Below are positions 25,438 through 35,486 of a stretch of DNA of 64,000 bases, piece by piece. A program made the position numbers and the translations under genes. The stretch comes from an uncultured Bacilli bacterium. GTDB taxonomy: Bacteria > Bacillota_I > Bacilli_A > RF39 > UBA660. The stretch's first letter is position 1. Every line of letters begins with the position of its first letter. The stretch spans positions 1 to 64,000 of the forward strand of contig CAKOON010000002.1 in NCBI GenBank assembly GCA_934098565.1. The letters run 5' to 3'. Under the pieces are notes generated by a model. That model was not told the origin of the DNA and searched no databases. It was given only the letters and a program-made list of their open reading frames with translations.

Positions 25438-27231
25438 ATGTATTATGGTGCGGGTACTTATGAAGCCTTTGCCCATCCTGAAAAGCCACTCGGCGTTGAT
25501 AAAAAGAAAGCCTATATAGTTGGAACTGGTCTTGCTGGTTTATCTGCAGCTTTCTACTTAGTACGTGATGGCCAGATGAAGGGGGAAAATATTCATTTAT
25601 TAGAAAAATTAGAATTAGCTGGTGGTTCATGTGATGGCCGCAAAGATATTACTAAAGGTTTTTATATGCGTGGTGGTCGTGAAATGGACAATCACTTTGA
25701 ATGTATGTGGGATATGTTCAGGGACGTACCTTCCATTGAAAATCCTAAAGTGTCCGTATTAGATGAATATTATTGGTTAAATAAACATGACCCAAATTAT
25801 TCATTATGTCGCGCTACTGTTTCTTGTGGAAAAGATGCTCATACCGATAAGCTATTTAATCTAGATAAAAAATCGGCCTTAGCCTTGTCTAAATTATTTA
25901 TCACGCCTGAAAGTGAGTTAGAAGATAAAAAAATCTCTGAAGTTTTACCAAATAGTTTCTGGAATACTAATTTTTGGCTTTATTGGCAGACGATGTTTGC
26001 TTTTCAAAAATGGTCTTCAGCTTTAGAAATGAAACGTTATTTATGTCGCTACGTTCATCATATTGACGGCTTACCAGATTTTTCAGCATTAAGATTTACT
26101 AAATATAATCAATATGAGTCTATGATTTTACCATTAACTAAATACTTAGAAAGCCATGGTGTTAAAATTGAGTATGGTATCGACGTCAAAAATGTCATCA
26201 TTGAAAACGAGGGCTCTAAAAAATTAGCTAAAGAAATCAAATATCTCAAAGATAATGAGGAAAAATCTATTTCGTTAACTGAAAATGATTTAGTCTTTAT
26301 AACTAATGGCTGTTGTACCGATACTTCTTGTTATGGTGACCAAAATACAGCACCCGATTTATCAAATATCAAAAATGGTTCTGGGGAGTCTTGGGATTTA
26401 TGGAAAAATATTGCTAACCAAGCTGGCAACGGTGAATTTGGTAATCCATTGAAATTCTGTGGTGATGTTAACGCCACTAACTGGATGAGTGCGACGATTG
26501 CCACTAGCGATGAAGAAATAATCAAGCATATTATGGACATTTGTAAACGTGACCCCCGCAGTGGCAAAGTTACAACTGGTGGGATTGTAACGGTAAAGGA
26601 TAGTGTTGATAACTGGTATCTTTCTTGGACTATTAATCGTCAACCTCAATTTAAGAGCCAAGATAAAAATATGATATTAGTTTGGGTTTATTCTCTTAAT
26701 ACTAATAAAAAAGGTAATTTCATGAAGAAGCCAATGCGTGAATGTACTGGTAGTGAGGTTTGCCAAGAATGGTTATATCATATTGGCTTTCCTGTGGATA
26801 AAATCGTTGATTACGCTAATGAAAAGTGTAACACTACAACTTGTTATATGCCATATATTAATGCTTTCTTTCAACCCCGTAAGGAAGCTGACCGTCCTTT
26901 AGTAGTGCCAACGGGTTCTATTAACTTTGCCTTTTTAGGTCAATTTGCTGAGACACCAAGAGACACGATTTTTACAACCGAATATTCTATTCGTACTGGA
27001 ATGGAAGCTGTCTATACACTTCTTAATGTAGATCGTGCGGTTCCAGAAGTTTGGGGTAGCTGCTATGACGTTCGTGAACTATTAAAAGCTGCGTATTATG
27101 CTGTGGATAAAAAGAGTATTGATGAATTACCACTTAGTCTTGTTGAAAAAGAAATAGTCAAAGTATTACTTAAAAAGATAAAAAATACTGATATTGAACT
27201 TCTTTTAAAAGATAGCGGTTTATTAAAATAA
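25438..27231 (+). CDS. ohyA: Oleate hydratase (myosin-cross-reactive antigen family)
   Basis: An FAD-dependent fatty acid hydratase of 597 residues that adds water to cis-9 double bonds, giving 10-hydroxy fatty acids; in gut and skin bacteria it detoxifies host or dietary unsaturated fatty acids. The FAD dinucleotide motif is KKAYIVGTGLAGLSAAFYLVRDG (residues 16-38), followed by HLLEKLELAGGSCDG and the family hallmark GFYMRGGREMDNHFECMWDMF. The C-terminal NFAFLGQFAETPRDTIFTTEYSIRTGMEAVY is also diagnostic. Length and AAAGGAGG site are ideal. A divergently unrelated TetR gene follows and may control it. Confidence 0.96.
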   Translation: MYYGAGTYEAFAHPEKPLGVDKKKAYIVGTGLAGLSAAFYLVRDGQMKGENIHLLEKLELAGGSCDGRKDITKGFYMRGGREMDNHFECMWDMFRDVPSIENPKVSVLDEYYWLNKHDPNYSLCRATVSCGKDAHTDKLFNLDKKSALALSKLFITPESELEDKKISEVLPNSFWNTNFWLYWQTMFAFQKWSSALEMKRYLCRYVHHIDGLPDFSALRFTKYNQYESMILPLTKYLESHGVKIEYGIDVKNVIIENEGSKKLAKEIKYLKDNEEKSISLTENDLVFITNGCCTDTSCYGDQNTAPDLSNIKNGSGESWDLWKNIANQAGNGEFGNPLKFCGDVNATNWMSATIATSDEEIIKHIMDICKRDPRSGKVTTGGIVTVKDSVDNWYLSWTINRQPQFKSQDKNMILVWVYSLNTNKKGNFMKKPMRECTGSEVCQEWLYHIGFPVDKIVDYANEKCNTTTCYMPYINAFFQPRKEADRPLVVPTGSINFAFLGQFAETPRDTIFTTEYSIRTGMEAVYTLLNVDRAVPEVWGSCYDVRELLKAAYYAVDKKSIDELPLSLVEKEIVKVLLKKIKNTDIELLLKDSGLLK

Positions 27232-27282
27232 AAGTTTATTTCTTGTTTACTCTTCATTAATCAAAGAATAAAACTTTCTTAA

Positions 27283-27327
27283 AAGATTTTCTCCTAAGTT
27301 TCATAAACTTCCTAGAAAGTCTTTTTT
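27283..27327 (+). terminator. Terminator of ohyA
   Basis: AAGTTT/AAACTT forms the inner stem and AAGATTTTCT/AGAAAGTCTT the outer stem, separated by symmetrical TCC(T)/CCT interior loops, then a run of T's. Confidence 0.75.
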
Positions 27328-27605
27328 ATTATAAATTTTTACTGAGTTTCTCAAAATTTATTATAACTCTAAAACTTCTTGGCCAATGTTTAATTTTATG
27401 GTAGTCTATATTCTATAAGACATAATAAGTTTATAAATATTTTTCATTATATATAGGATGCAACCTAATCGTTATCTCCCCATTTTAAATCTGCTGCCCA
27501 TTTTTTAATTACCTCTATATTACTAATTTTAACTAAGTAAGATTATTATATCCCTCTTGCCACACTTAAATAATTTAAAGTATAATAATACTACTGGAGA
27601 AGATT
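27328..27605. other. Intergenic region before the TetR gene
   Basis: Very AT-rich, no gene seen. It contains the CTATATTCTATAAGA segment (27409 onward) that is nearly repeated at 14993. The TetR gene is preceded by TATAAT-like AGTATAATAA near 27579-27588 and GGAG at 27596-27599. No clear operator palindrome is visible. Confidence 0.45.
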
Positions 27606-28163
27606 ATGAGTAGTTTAACAACCAAAAAAGCAATATCCTATGCCCTTAAAGATTTACTAAAAACCAATCCTTTTAATAAAATAACTATCAATGATATAGC
27701 TAAGCATTGTGATATTAATAGACAAACTTTTTATTATCATTTTCTTGATAAAGAGGACTTAGTAGAGTGGATATGCAAAGAAGAAATAGGTAATGTTGTT
27801 CATTTGCAAGATAATAATAAAACTTGGCAAGAAAAATTTTTATCCATTTTTGAACTAATGTTAAAAGAACGAGCATTTATTATTAATATTTATCATTCTG
27901 TCTCATTAGAAATTCTAAGAGAAAATCTTTATCGTCTTGTTTATCCTATCATCTACAAAGAAATAACCAAAATATCAGAGCAATATCAGCTTGCCGAACA
28001 AGAAAAAACATTCATAGCTGATTTTTATAAGTATGCTTTCGTTGCAATTGTCTTAGAATGGGTAAAAAATGACATGCAAGCAGACCCTAAAGAGCTAGTT
28101 GATAAAGTAAGTAACTTGGTAACCGGTACTATCAGACATGCTTGTCTTTCTTTAAAATTCTAA
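27606..28163 (+). CDS. TetR/AcrR family transcriptional regulator (DhaS-like)
   Basis: A 185-residue regulator. The N-terminal helix-turn-helix is typical: KAISYALKDLLKTNPFNKITINDIAKHCDINRQTFYYHFLDKEDLVEWI (residues 8-56). The C-terminal ligand domain resembles the TetR_C_8/DhaS group (FYKYAFVAIVLEWVKNDMQADPKELVDKV). CTGGAG precedes the ATG. It lies just downstream of ohyA in the same direction, so regulation of ohyA by fatty acids is an attractive guess, unsupported by any operator I can see. Confidence 0.85.
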   Translation: MSSLTTKKAISYALKDLLKTNPFNKITINDIAKHCDINRQTFYYHFLDKEDLVEWICKEEIGNVVHLQDNNKTWQEKFLSIFELMLKERAFIINIYHSVSLEILRENLYRLVYPIIYKEITKISEQYQLAEQEKTFIADFYKYAFVAIVLEWVKNDMQADPKELVDKVSNLVTGTIRHACLSLKF

Positions 28164-28172
28164 AAAAAAATT

Positions 28173-28198
28173 AAATGTCGCTTTTTAGGCGACCATTT
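28173..28198 (+). terminator. Weak hairpin after the TetR gene
   Basis: AAATG-TCGC (28173-28181) pairs with GCGACCATTT (28189-28198) with one bulged base. No proper T-run follows, so termination would be weak. Confidence 0.4.
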
Positions 28199-28288
28199 AT
28201 AATTTCAAGTGTGATATACTAAAACTACAAAGAAAGAACATATGTAGTTTTTCTTTTACTAAAATTATGGAAATATGAGGTAACAAAG

Positions 28289-30409
28289 ATGAATGAAACA
28301 ATAATAAAAGAATTAACTAAGACTTTAAACATTAAAGAAAATCAAGTTAATGCTGTCTTAAAATTACTAAGTGAAGGAGCAACTATCCCTTTTATCGCAA
28401 GATATCGTAAAGAAGTAACTGGTAATTTAAATGAAGATGAAATTAGAACAATTGAAGAAAATTATCGTTATCAAGAAAACTTATTAAAAAAGAAAGAAGA
28501 CACAATAAGACTAATTGATGAAAAAGGTCTTTTAACTTCCGAAATAAAAAATAATATTTTAAATGCTGTTAAATTGGCGGAAATTGAAGATATTTACCGT
28601 CCATTTAAAGAAAAAAAGAAAACTAAAGCTACAGAAGCTATTAAAGCTGGTTTGGAGCCATTAGCTAAAAAAATGATGGCTTTTCCGCTTAAAGGCAGTA
28701 TGGAAATACTGGCAAGTGGTTATAATATGGATATCGATAAGGCCATCGAAGGGGCAGGCTACATTATTGCTGAATGGATAAGTGATAATGCTTCTAGTCG
28801 TAAATATATTAGAAATTTTATATTTAATACTGGTTTTATCGTTTCTAATAAGAAAAAAAATAGCGAAGATGATAAAAAAACTTATGAAATGTATTATGAA
28901 TTTCGTGAAAAGATCAAATATGCTAAACATTTTCATATCTTGGCAATGAACCGTGGTGAAGAAGAAAAGATTTTAAATATTGGCTTAGATTATGATTTTG
29001 ATACTATTTATCAAAATCAAGAAACTAAGTTTATAAAAAATCCAGCTTCATTTGTATGTGAAATTGTTAGAAAATCTCTTAAAGATGCTTTAAAAAGATT
29101 AATTTTGCCAAGTATCGAGCGAGAAATTAGAGCTGAGTTAACTGATAACGCTTCTAAAAAAGCTATTTTGACTTTCCAAGATAATTTAGAACATTTGCTT
29201 TTAACGCCACCAATTAAAAATTCCCATGTTTTAGGATTTGACCCTGCTTTTCGTACCGGGTGTAAACTAGCTGTTTTATCTCCTAGTGGTAAACTGGAAA
29301 CTATAGCCGTTATCTATCCTCATGAACCAGTAAATGATAAAGTAGGAGCTGCTAAGAAATTATTAGAATTAATCCAGCAATATCATATTGATATTATTGC
29401 TATCGGTAATGGAACAGCTTCTCGGGAGTCTGAAAAATTTGTTAGTGAAACAATTAAAGGTACTAATTGTAAATACATTATTGTCAGTGAAGCTGGTGCT
29501 AGTATTTATTCCGCTTCTCCTCTTGCTAAGGAAGAATTTCCTGATTTGACCGTTGAAAAGAGAAGTGCTGTCTCTATTGGTCGTCGTCTCCAAGATCCCT
29601 TATCTGAATTAGTTAAAATTGACCCTAAATCAATTGGCGTAGGGGAATATCAATACGACGTTAATCAAAAAGAATTAATTAGTGGCCTTGATTTTACCAT
29701 TTTAAAGGTTGTTAACGAAGTTGGTGTTAATATAAATACCGCTAGTCCCTCTATTTTAAAATATGTTTCTGGCTTGACTAAACCATCTATTACGAAGATA
29801 ATATCTGCCAAACCTTTTAAAACTCGCGAAGAGATTGCTGATATCAAGGGTATAAGCGCTAAAACTTATGAACAAGCAATTGGCTTCTTGCGTATCAAAG
29901 ATGGCTTAAATCCTCTTGATAATACTGGTATTCACCCTGAGTCTTATGGCTTAACCAATGATTTATTGAACCTTTTAAGTTTGGATATCAAAGATTTAAA
30001 TACGTCTAATTTCAAAAAAGTTCTTTCTGAAGCTAATCTCCAAGAATTATCTCAAAAATTAAATACTGATATTTACACAGTTACTGATATTGTAAAGGAA
30101 CTTCAAAATCCTGGCCTTGATATTCGTGATAATTTGGATGCTCCTATCTTAAAAAGTGATATTCTAACTATTGATGATTTAAAAGTTGGTATGCAGTTAG
30201 AAGGAACGGTTCGTAATGTAACTTCCTTTGGAGCTTTCGTAGATATTGGTCTTCACGATGATGGCTTAGTACACATTTCCAAAATGAGTAAGAATTTCGT
30301 TAAAGACCCTAAAGATATTGTTAAAGTCGGGGAAATAGTTAAAGTTTATGTATATGACATTAGTAAAGAAAAAAATCAAGTTAATTTATCATTAATTCCA
30401 ATAGAATAG
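28289..30409 (+). CDS. tex: Tex-family S1 RNA-binding protein
   Basis: Tex/YhgF is a conserved nucleic-acid-binding protein related to eukaryotic Spt6, affecting transcription or transcript quality. The 706-residue protein has N-terminal helical domains (ATIPFIARYRKEVTGNLNEDEIRTIEE is the family start), a YqgF-like RNase H fold (LGFDPAFRTGCKLAVL, IIAIGNGTASRESE), helix-hairpin-helix motifs (YDVNQKEL, GVNINTASPSIL, IKGISAKTYEQAIGFLRI) and a C-terminal S1 domain (GMQLEGTVRNVTSFGAFVDIGLHDDGLVHISKM). Slightly short but complete. It lies eight bases before the LTA-synthase-like gene. Confidence 0.95.
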   Translation: MNETIIKELTKTLNIKENQVNAVLKLLSEGATIPFIARYRKEVTGNLNEDEIRTIEENYRYQENLLKKKEDTIRLIDEKGLLTSEIKNNILNAVKLAEIEDIYRPFKEKKKTKATEAIKAGLEPLAKKMMAFPLKGSMEILASGYNMDIDKAIEGAGYIIAEWISDNASSRKYIRNFIFNTGFIVSNKKKNSEDDKKTYEMYYEFREKIKYAKHFHILAMNRGEEEKILNIGLDYDFDTIYQNQETKFIKNPASFVCEIVRKSLKDALKRLILPSIEREIRAELTDNASKKAILTFQDNLEHLLLTPPIKNSHVLGFDPAFRTGCKLAVLSPSGKLETIAVIYPHEPVNDKVGAAKKLLELIQQYHIDIIAIGNGTASRESEKFVSETIKGTNCKYIIVSEAGASIYSASPLAKEEFPDLTVEKRSAVSIGRRLQDPLSELVKIDPKSIGVGEYQYDVNQKELISGLDFTILKVVNEVGVNINTASPSILKYVSGLTKPSITKIISAKPFKTREEIADIKGISAKTYEQAIGFLRIKDGLNPLDNTGIHPESYGLTNDLLNLLSLDIKDLNTSNFKKVLSEANLQELSQKLNTDIYTVTDIVKELQNPGLDIRDNLDAPILKSDILTIDDLKVGMQLEGTVRNVTSFGAFVDIGLHDDGLVHISKMSKNFVKDPKDIVKVGEIVKVYVYDISKEKNQVNLSLIPIE

Positions 30410-30417
30410 GTGATTTA

Positions 30418-32490
30418 ATGCAAAAACATGGTCCAAGAAAAAGTAGTGCTAAAAAAAGAAAAACTAACCATCAAATAGTTAGTTTAAAAGATAATATTCA
30501 TATAGAAAAAGAGCCTACAAGCTATCTATCTACTAAGAAATCTATTTCTCTTATTGTTGTATGTTTCTTTAGTCTTTTTTACTTAGAAATAACCTTTAAA
30601 ATTTTTAATTACGGCCTAGTCAATATTTTTAAGATAAATACTATCATTTTAATGTTGTTTCTTTTACCACTAAGCTGTATTATTACGATATTAAGTAAAT
30701 TAACTACTAATCCTAAGAAAAATAAAATGATTTATTTAGTTATATTAGGCTTATTTACGGTATGGACATCTATTAGTTTAATATTTAAAAAAGTCTTTAA
30801 TACTTATTTTTGTTTGTCACTGTTTGGACTTAGTGATCAGGCTATAGCCTTTACGGTAACAGCCCTTTTAGAAATATTAAAAAATATTATTCTTCTAATT
30901 ATATTGTTTATACCTTTCTTTCTTAGTCTGTTTCTTTCTAAGTATATTGATTTTAAGAAGTTAAAAAAGAAAAGTAGTATCATGTATATTTTATTATTAT
31001 TTATACCTATATCCGTTTTAGAAGTTATAATTTATTCTTCTAAGACTAAGGATAATTCTTTATATATGCAAATTCACAGTCTTAATAACAATGCCGTTAA
31101 CATTGAAACTTTAGGAGTATTCCCAGCTTTTTACCTTGATTTAAAAGATTTAATTACTTCTAAAAGTACTACAGAAATTGAACTACCTAGTTATAATGTT
31201 GATACTAAAGATGAAGAAGAAACTCCTGATGAAAAAGTTTATGAACCAAATACAGTTGATATTAATTTTGAAAACCTTATAGCTACTGAAAAAAACAAGG
31301 CCTTGTTAAGTATGCATAAATATTTTGCAAGTGATAAGGGGACTTTCCAAAACGAATATACCGGTCTTTTTAAAGATAAAAAACTAATTGTCATTATGGC
31401 TGAAAGCTTAAATACCATTGGTATTCGTGCTGATGTAACACCAACTTTATACAAATTAGCGACCGAAGGTTTTAATTTTACTAACTTTTATACACCCGTC
31501 AATTTAAGTACTATTGGGGGTGAGTTTCAAAATTTAACTAGTCTTTTTGCTAATCTTAATGATTTAAATAAGTACTTTAGAAAAGGAACTAATTATTTTC
31601 CTTTTGGTCTTGGTACGGTCTTTAAAAATAACGGTTATAATGTTAAGGCTTATCATGCTAATGATGCTTATTTTCAAGACCGCATTGTCTATTTGAAAAA
31701 TATGGGCTTTGACTATTTTAAAGCTAAAAATACCGGGTTAGAAAAGCTAATGGACTGTAGTAAATGGCCCCAAAGTGATGAAGAAATGGTTAATGCAACT
31801 ATGAATGAGTATATAAGTGACGAAAAATTTTTAACTTATTATGTTTCCGTTTCCTCACATATGCCTTATACTAAGAATGGAAATGCAATTGTAAGTAAAA
31901 ACTGGCCGTTAGTTCAAGACTTAAATTATAGTGATGAAGCTAAAGGCTATTTAGCCAGTGTAATTGAACTTGATAAGGCCGTTAATAATCTCATTACTTC
32001 ACTAAAGGATAATGGTAAGTTAGATGATACCGTAATAGCCATTATTCCTGATCATTATCCATATAGTTTAAGCCTTAATGCCATCAATGAATTATCTGAT
32101 TGTAAAAGGGATGCTACCGTTGAAGTTAATCACAGCTCTCTTATTATTTGGAACTCTAAAACATCGAGTGTTACGATTACTAAGACAGCAAGTCAACTAG
32201 ATTTCCTACCAACCTTATATAATCTTTTTGGCCTTTCTTATGACTCTCGTTTGTTTATGGGGAAAGATATTTTATCTAATGAACCAGGTTTAGCTTATTT
32301 TCAAAATAAAAGTTGGATTACTGATAAAGGAACTTACTTTGCTAATTCTAATAAGTTTGTTCCTAAAGATGGTAATATTTTCGATGATGAATACGTTAGC
32401 AAAATAAATAAAATAGTTGATAATCGGATTAAAATGAGTAAACTTATAATCGATAATGATTATTATAGTAAAGTTTTAAAATCTGAATAA
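30418..32490 (+). CDS. LTA synthase-like phosphoglycerol transferase (sulfatase fold)
   Basis: A 690-residue LtaS/YfnI-type membrane enzyme. The N-terminal half has about five membrane helices (residues 40-210). The extracellular sulfatase-fold domain starts near residue 300: VIMAESLNTIG supplies the metal-binding Glu, NLSTIGGEFQNLTS the catalytic Thr (about residue 364), then HANDAYFQDR, VSVSSHMPYT and IPDHYPY metal ligands. It should polymerise or transfer glycerol-phosphate from phosphatidylglycerol to surface polymers. An AGGTGAT site lies directly after tex. The basic N-terminus (RKSSAKKRKTNHQ) stays cytosolic. Confidence 0.88.
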   Translation: MQKHGPRKSSAKKRKTNHQIVSLKDNIHIEKEPTSYLSTKKSISLIVVCFFSLFYLEITFKIFNYGLVNIFKINTIILMLFLLPLSCIITILSKLTTNPKKNKMIYLVILGLFTVWTSISLIFKKVFNTYFCLSLFGLSDQAIAFTVTALLEILKNIILLIILFIPFFLSLFLSKYIDFKKLKKKSSIMYILLLFIPISVLEVIIYSSKTKDNSLYMQIHSLNNNAVNIETLGVFPAFYLDLKDLITSKSTTEIELPSYNVDTKDEEETPDEKVYEPNTVDINFENLIATEKNKALLSMHKYFASDKGTFQNEYTGLFKDKKLIVIMAESLNTIGIRADVTPTLYKLATEGFNFTNFYTPVNLSTIGGEFQNLTSLFANLNDLNKYFRKGTNYFPFGLGTVFKNNGYNVKAYHANDAYFQDRIVYLKNMGFDYFKAKNTGLEKLMDCSKWPQSDEEMVNATMNEYISDEKFLTYYVSVSSHMPYTKNGNAIVSKNWPLVQDLNYSDEAKGYLASVIELDKAVNNLITSLKDNGKLDDTVIAIIPDHYPYSLSLNAINELSDCKRDATVEVNHSSLIIWNSKTSSVTITKTASQLDFLPTLYNLFGLSYDSRLFMGKDILSNEPGLAYFQNKSWITDKGTYFANSNKFVPKDGNIFDDEYVSKINKIVDNRIKMSKLIIDNDYYSKVLKSE

Positions 32491-32591
32491 ATTATAAAAA
32501 ATTTATTAGAGCTTATGTACAAGTTAATAAAATTAAAGTAAAATAAAAAAATAAAGATGAAAGGCATCAAGTAATTGATGAAGTAAATGAT

Positions 32592-34409
32592 ATGTGTGGA
32601 ATTGCTGGATTTGTTGACAAAACAATTAAAAATAAAGAAAAAGTTATTAAGGATATGGCTGAACGTATTAAGTACCGTGGCCCAGATGGCGAAGGATACT
32701 TTATTAATGATGATGTTGCTCTAGCCCATCGTCGTCTTGCAATTATCGATTTATCAAGTGGCGGCCAACCTCAGTATAATGAAGATAAATCCATGGTTAT
32801 AGTCTTTAACGGTGAGATATATAATTTTGTTGAATTAAAAGCTGAGTTAAAAAAAGCCGGTCATAAATTTAAAAATAAAAGTGATACTGAAGTAATTATT
32901 CACGGCTATGAAGAGTGGGGTCCAGAAGTAACTAAGCATTTGCGTGGTATGTTTGCTTTTGCTATTTGGGATACGAAACAAAAAACTTTGTTTATAGCTA
33001 GAGATGGTTTTGGCATTAAACCTTTGTACTATGCTAAATTTGGCAGTAGTTTTATGTTTGCATCGGAAATTAAAGCTTTTCTTGACCATCCTAAATTTAA
33101 AAAAGAATTAAATAAAGAAATTCTAAGTAGTTATCTATGTTTTAATTCTACGCCTACAGAAGAAACTTTCTTTAAAGGGGTTTATCGGGTAGAGCCAGGG
33201 TATCAAATTCTCTATAAGAATGGTAAAATTAATAAAACGAGATTCTTTAAACTAGAATTTGCTGAGACCAATGAAGATATGGACACAATTGTTAAAAAAA
33301 TCAGAATGGCTATGGAATCATCTGTTAAATATCATCAGATTAGTGATGTCGAAGTAGGATCATTCTTATCAAGTGGTATTGACTCATCTTACTTGGTTTC
33401 AATAGCTAAACCCGATAAAACTTTTACTGTTGGCTATGACAATCCTAAGTATGATGAAATAAAGTATGCTAAGGACTTAGCCCTTAAATTAGGAATTGAA
33501 AATAAATCGAAGAAAATAACTAAAGAAGAGTATATAAAAGCTTTTCCCAATATTATGTATCATATGGACGAACCCTTAGCAGACCCATCTGCTATCGCCT
33601 TATATTTTGTTGCTGAAATTGCTTCTAAGGACGTAAAAGTAGTAACTTCTGGGGAAGGCGCTGATGAGTTATTTGGAGGGTACTTATCATATCGTGAAGA
33701 AATCGACCAATCTTGGTATATGAAGATACCTTATCCAATTAGACACGCAGCTTCCTTAGTAGCAGGCTTATTTCCTGAAGTTCGTGGCTTTAACTTTGTT
33801 TATCGTCGTGGCCGTAAACTAGAAGATTATAATATTGGTTTGGGACGTGTCTTCCGTGATGAAGAAGCGATGAAAATTGTTAATTTTAAAAATCAAATCA
33901 ATACTAAAGATATTGTAGCTCCCCTTTATATGGAGTATAAAGATAACAGCAACTTAGTTAAAAGACAAGTAATTGATTATTATTATTGGTTAGTTCAAGA
34001 TTTCCTACATGCGGTTGACAGAAATACCATGATGTTTGGTCTAGAAGCTAGAACTCCTTTCTTAGATAAAGAAGTATATGAAGTAGCCAGACACTTGCCA
34101 ACTTATGCTAAAATAAATAAAGAAACAACGAAACCAGCTCTAAGACTAGCAGCGAAAGAGTCTATTCCAACAGAGGCTTATAAAAAGAAAAAACTAGGAT
34201 TTCCGGTGCCTTTAAGAGAATGGATTAGAGAAGATGATTTATATCAAGAGATAAAAAATAAATTTGATAGTCCAGTTGCTAAAGAAATATTTAATCATGA
34301 ACGTATTATAAAACTTTTAGAAGACCATAAATCAGGTAAGAAAGATTGTTATAAGAAAGTTTGGACTATTTATACTTTCTTGGTATGGTATGACCAGTTT
34401 TTTGCTTAA
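32592..34409 (+). CDS. asnB: Asparagine synthetase B (glutamine-hydrolysing)
   Basis: A 605-residue class II amidotransferase converting aspartate and glutamine to asparagine. Cys2 (MCGIAGF) is the glutaminase nucleophile; KYRGPDGEG, LAHRRLAI, FNGEIYN and SDTEVIIHGYEEWG complete the N-terminal domain. The synthetase domain has the PP-loop SFLSSGIDSSYLV, FTVGYD, and TSGEGADELFGGY. The ribosome binding site is weak (GATGAAG), and the upstream 100 bases are AT-rich with no clear regulatory structure. It ends at a bidirectional terminator. Some AsnB-like enzymes amidate cell-wall precursors, which cannot be excluded. Confidence 0.94.
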   Translation: MCGIAGFVDKTIKNKEKVIKDMAERIKYRGPDGEGYFINDDVALAHRRLAIIDLSSGGQPQYNEDKSMVIVFNGEIYNFVELKAELKKAGHKFKNKSDTEVIIHGYEEWGPEVTKHLRGMFAFAIWDTKQKTLFIARDGFGIKPLYYAKFGSSFMFASEIKAFLDHPKFKKELNKEILSSYLCFNSTPTEETFFKGVYRVEPGYQILYKNGKINKTRFFKLEFAETNEDMDTIVKKIRMAMESSVKYHQISDVEVGSFLSSGIDSSYLVSIAKPDKTFTVGYDNPKYDEIKYAKDLALKLGIENKSKKITKEEYIKAFPNIMYHMDEPLADPSAIALYFVAEIASKDVKVVTSGEGADELFGGYLSYREEIDQSWYMKIPYPIRHAASLVAGLFPEVRGFNFVYRRGRKLEDYNIGLGRVFRDEEAMKIVNFKNQINTKDIVAPLYMEYKDNSNLVKRQVIDYYYWLVQDFLHAVDRNTMMFGLEARTPFLDKEVYEVARHLPTYAKINKETTKPALRLAAKESIPTEAYKKKKLGFPVPLREWIREDDLYQEIKNKFDSPVAKEIFNHERIIKLLEDHKSGKKDCYKKVWTIYTFLVWYDQFFA

Positions 34410-34413
34410 TAAA

Positions 34414-34450
34414 AAATACATAAGACTTTTTATCATCTTATGTATTTCTT
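34414..34450. terminator. Bidirectional terminator, asnB and convergent gene
   Basis: AAATACATAAGA (34414-34425) pairs perfectly with TCTTATGTATTT (34436-34447), with A's before and TTCTT after. Confidence 0.85.
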
Positions 34451-35411
34451 ACTTTATTAAACTTTTAGAACTGCTAGAACGTTCTGGTTTAAAATCTTGA
34501 CTTATTAAATTTGTTACTTCATAGATTTCTTCAGCAGTTAAAAATGATTTATTAAATTTACTATAATAGCCAACATAAACGTCTAAAAAATTATATCTGA
34601 TTTTGTTAGAAGTTCTATACCAAAGGTTATCCCCATTTAATTCATAATATACGCCATCTCCTATGTCTAAGACAGGTATATATGAAGTAGCATTCTCATC
34701 AAGTAATATTATCTTAATAAGACCAATTGGATATTTTTCGTTTTTATTCGCATCTTCCTTGATTTGCTTTAACATTTCTTCATTACTTTTATTGATATAT
34801 TTTTTATTTAAGTCTTCTACTATTTCTTGAGGAGTCCTAATTTTATTCAAATTTTCTCTAGCTTCTTCATCAGTTGTTGTGTTTTTGCTATTAAGAAAGT
34901 TTTGCTTTTCTTCATCGGTCAAGGCGTCAAGCACAGGGAAAGGTACAGAATAAAGTCCCACTAAATCATCAGCTTTCAAAGTAAATAATCCGTTGATCTC
35001 AGTACAAATTCCGGTTTTAGAATCGACATCAAATAGATAAAATTTGTTTTTAAAACCTCCAAAATCTATATGAGCAATATATTCACTAGAATATTTATTA
35101 AGAAGTGTTTTAGTATCATCATCAATGTCATTTCCATCACTTAAACTAGTAACTTCTGAATTAGACGTTGAAATAGAGCTATTAAATCTTTTTTCGTTAG
35201 TGTCATTTGAAGTAACAAGTGATTTCTCTAATTCAGACTCTTCCTTAACATATTCACTAGAAATACTACTGGAAGTACCTTTTGGTTCTTGGTATCCTTT
35301 AGTAGAAGTACTATCGCTCTTAGTATTCATACTTGTTAATTTTAAGATACAAATGCTTGCTGTAATAAAAGCTAATCCGGCACAAAGTCTATTCCTATTC
35401 TTATTATTCAT
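34449..35411 (-). CDS. Secreted or membrane-anchored hypothetical protein
   Basis: A 320-residue protein of unknown function. The N-terminus NNKNRNRLCAGLAFITASICILKLTSM is a signal anchor or uncleaved signal peptide, followed by a Ser/Thr/Glu-rich linker to about residue 85, then a mixed globular domain (YIAHIDFGGFKNKFYLFDVDSKTGICTEINGLFTL, KYPIGLIKIILLDENATSYIPVLDIGDGVYYELNGDNLWYR). AAGGGGGAT precedes the ATG and a consensus promoter lies upstream, so it is likely well expressed at the cell surface. I do not recognise the domain. Confidence 0.7.
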   Translation of the reverse strand: MNNKNRNRLCAGLAFITASICILKLTSMNTKSDSTSTKGYQEPKGTSSSISSEYVKEESELEKSLVTSNDTNEKRFNSSISTSNSEVTSLSDGNDIDDDTKTLLNKYSSEYIAHIDFGGFKNKFYLFDVDSKTGICTEINGLFTLKADDLVGLYSVPFPVLDALTDEEKQNFLNSKNTTTDEEARENLNKIRTPQEIVEDLNKKYINKSNEEMLKQIKEDANKNEKYPIGLIKIILLDENATSYIPVLDIGDGVYYELNGDNLWYRTSNKIRYNFLDVYVGYYSKFNKSFLTAEEIYEVTNLISQDFKPERSSSSKSLIK

Positions 35412-35457
35412 AAATAATATCCCCCTTATTAATAGAAGTTCCCTTCAATTGCCAAAT

Positions 35458-35486
35458 ATACTAGCACAAAGTTTGCAAAATGTCAA
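35458..35486 (-). promoter_or_regulatory. Promoter of the secreted hypothetical gene
   Basis: Minus strand: TTGACA (35486-35481), 17 bases, TAGTAT (35463-35458). A second inverted TTGACA-like copy at 35523-35528 forms a near-palindrome with it (TGTCAAGTAT ... ATACTTGTCA), which could be an operator. Confidence 0.65.
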
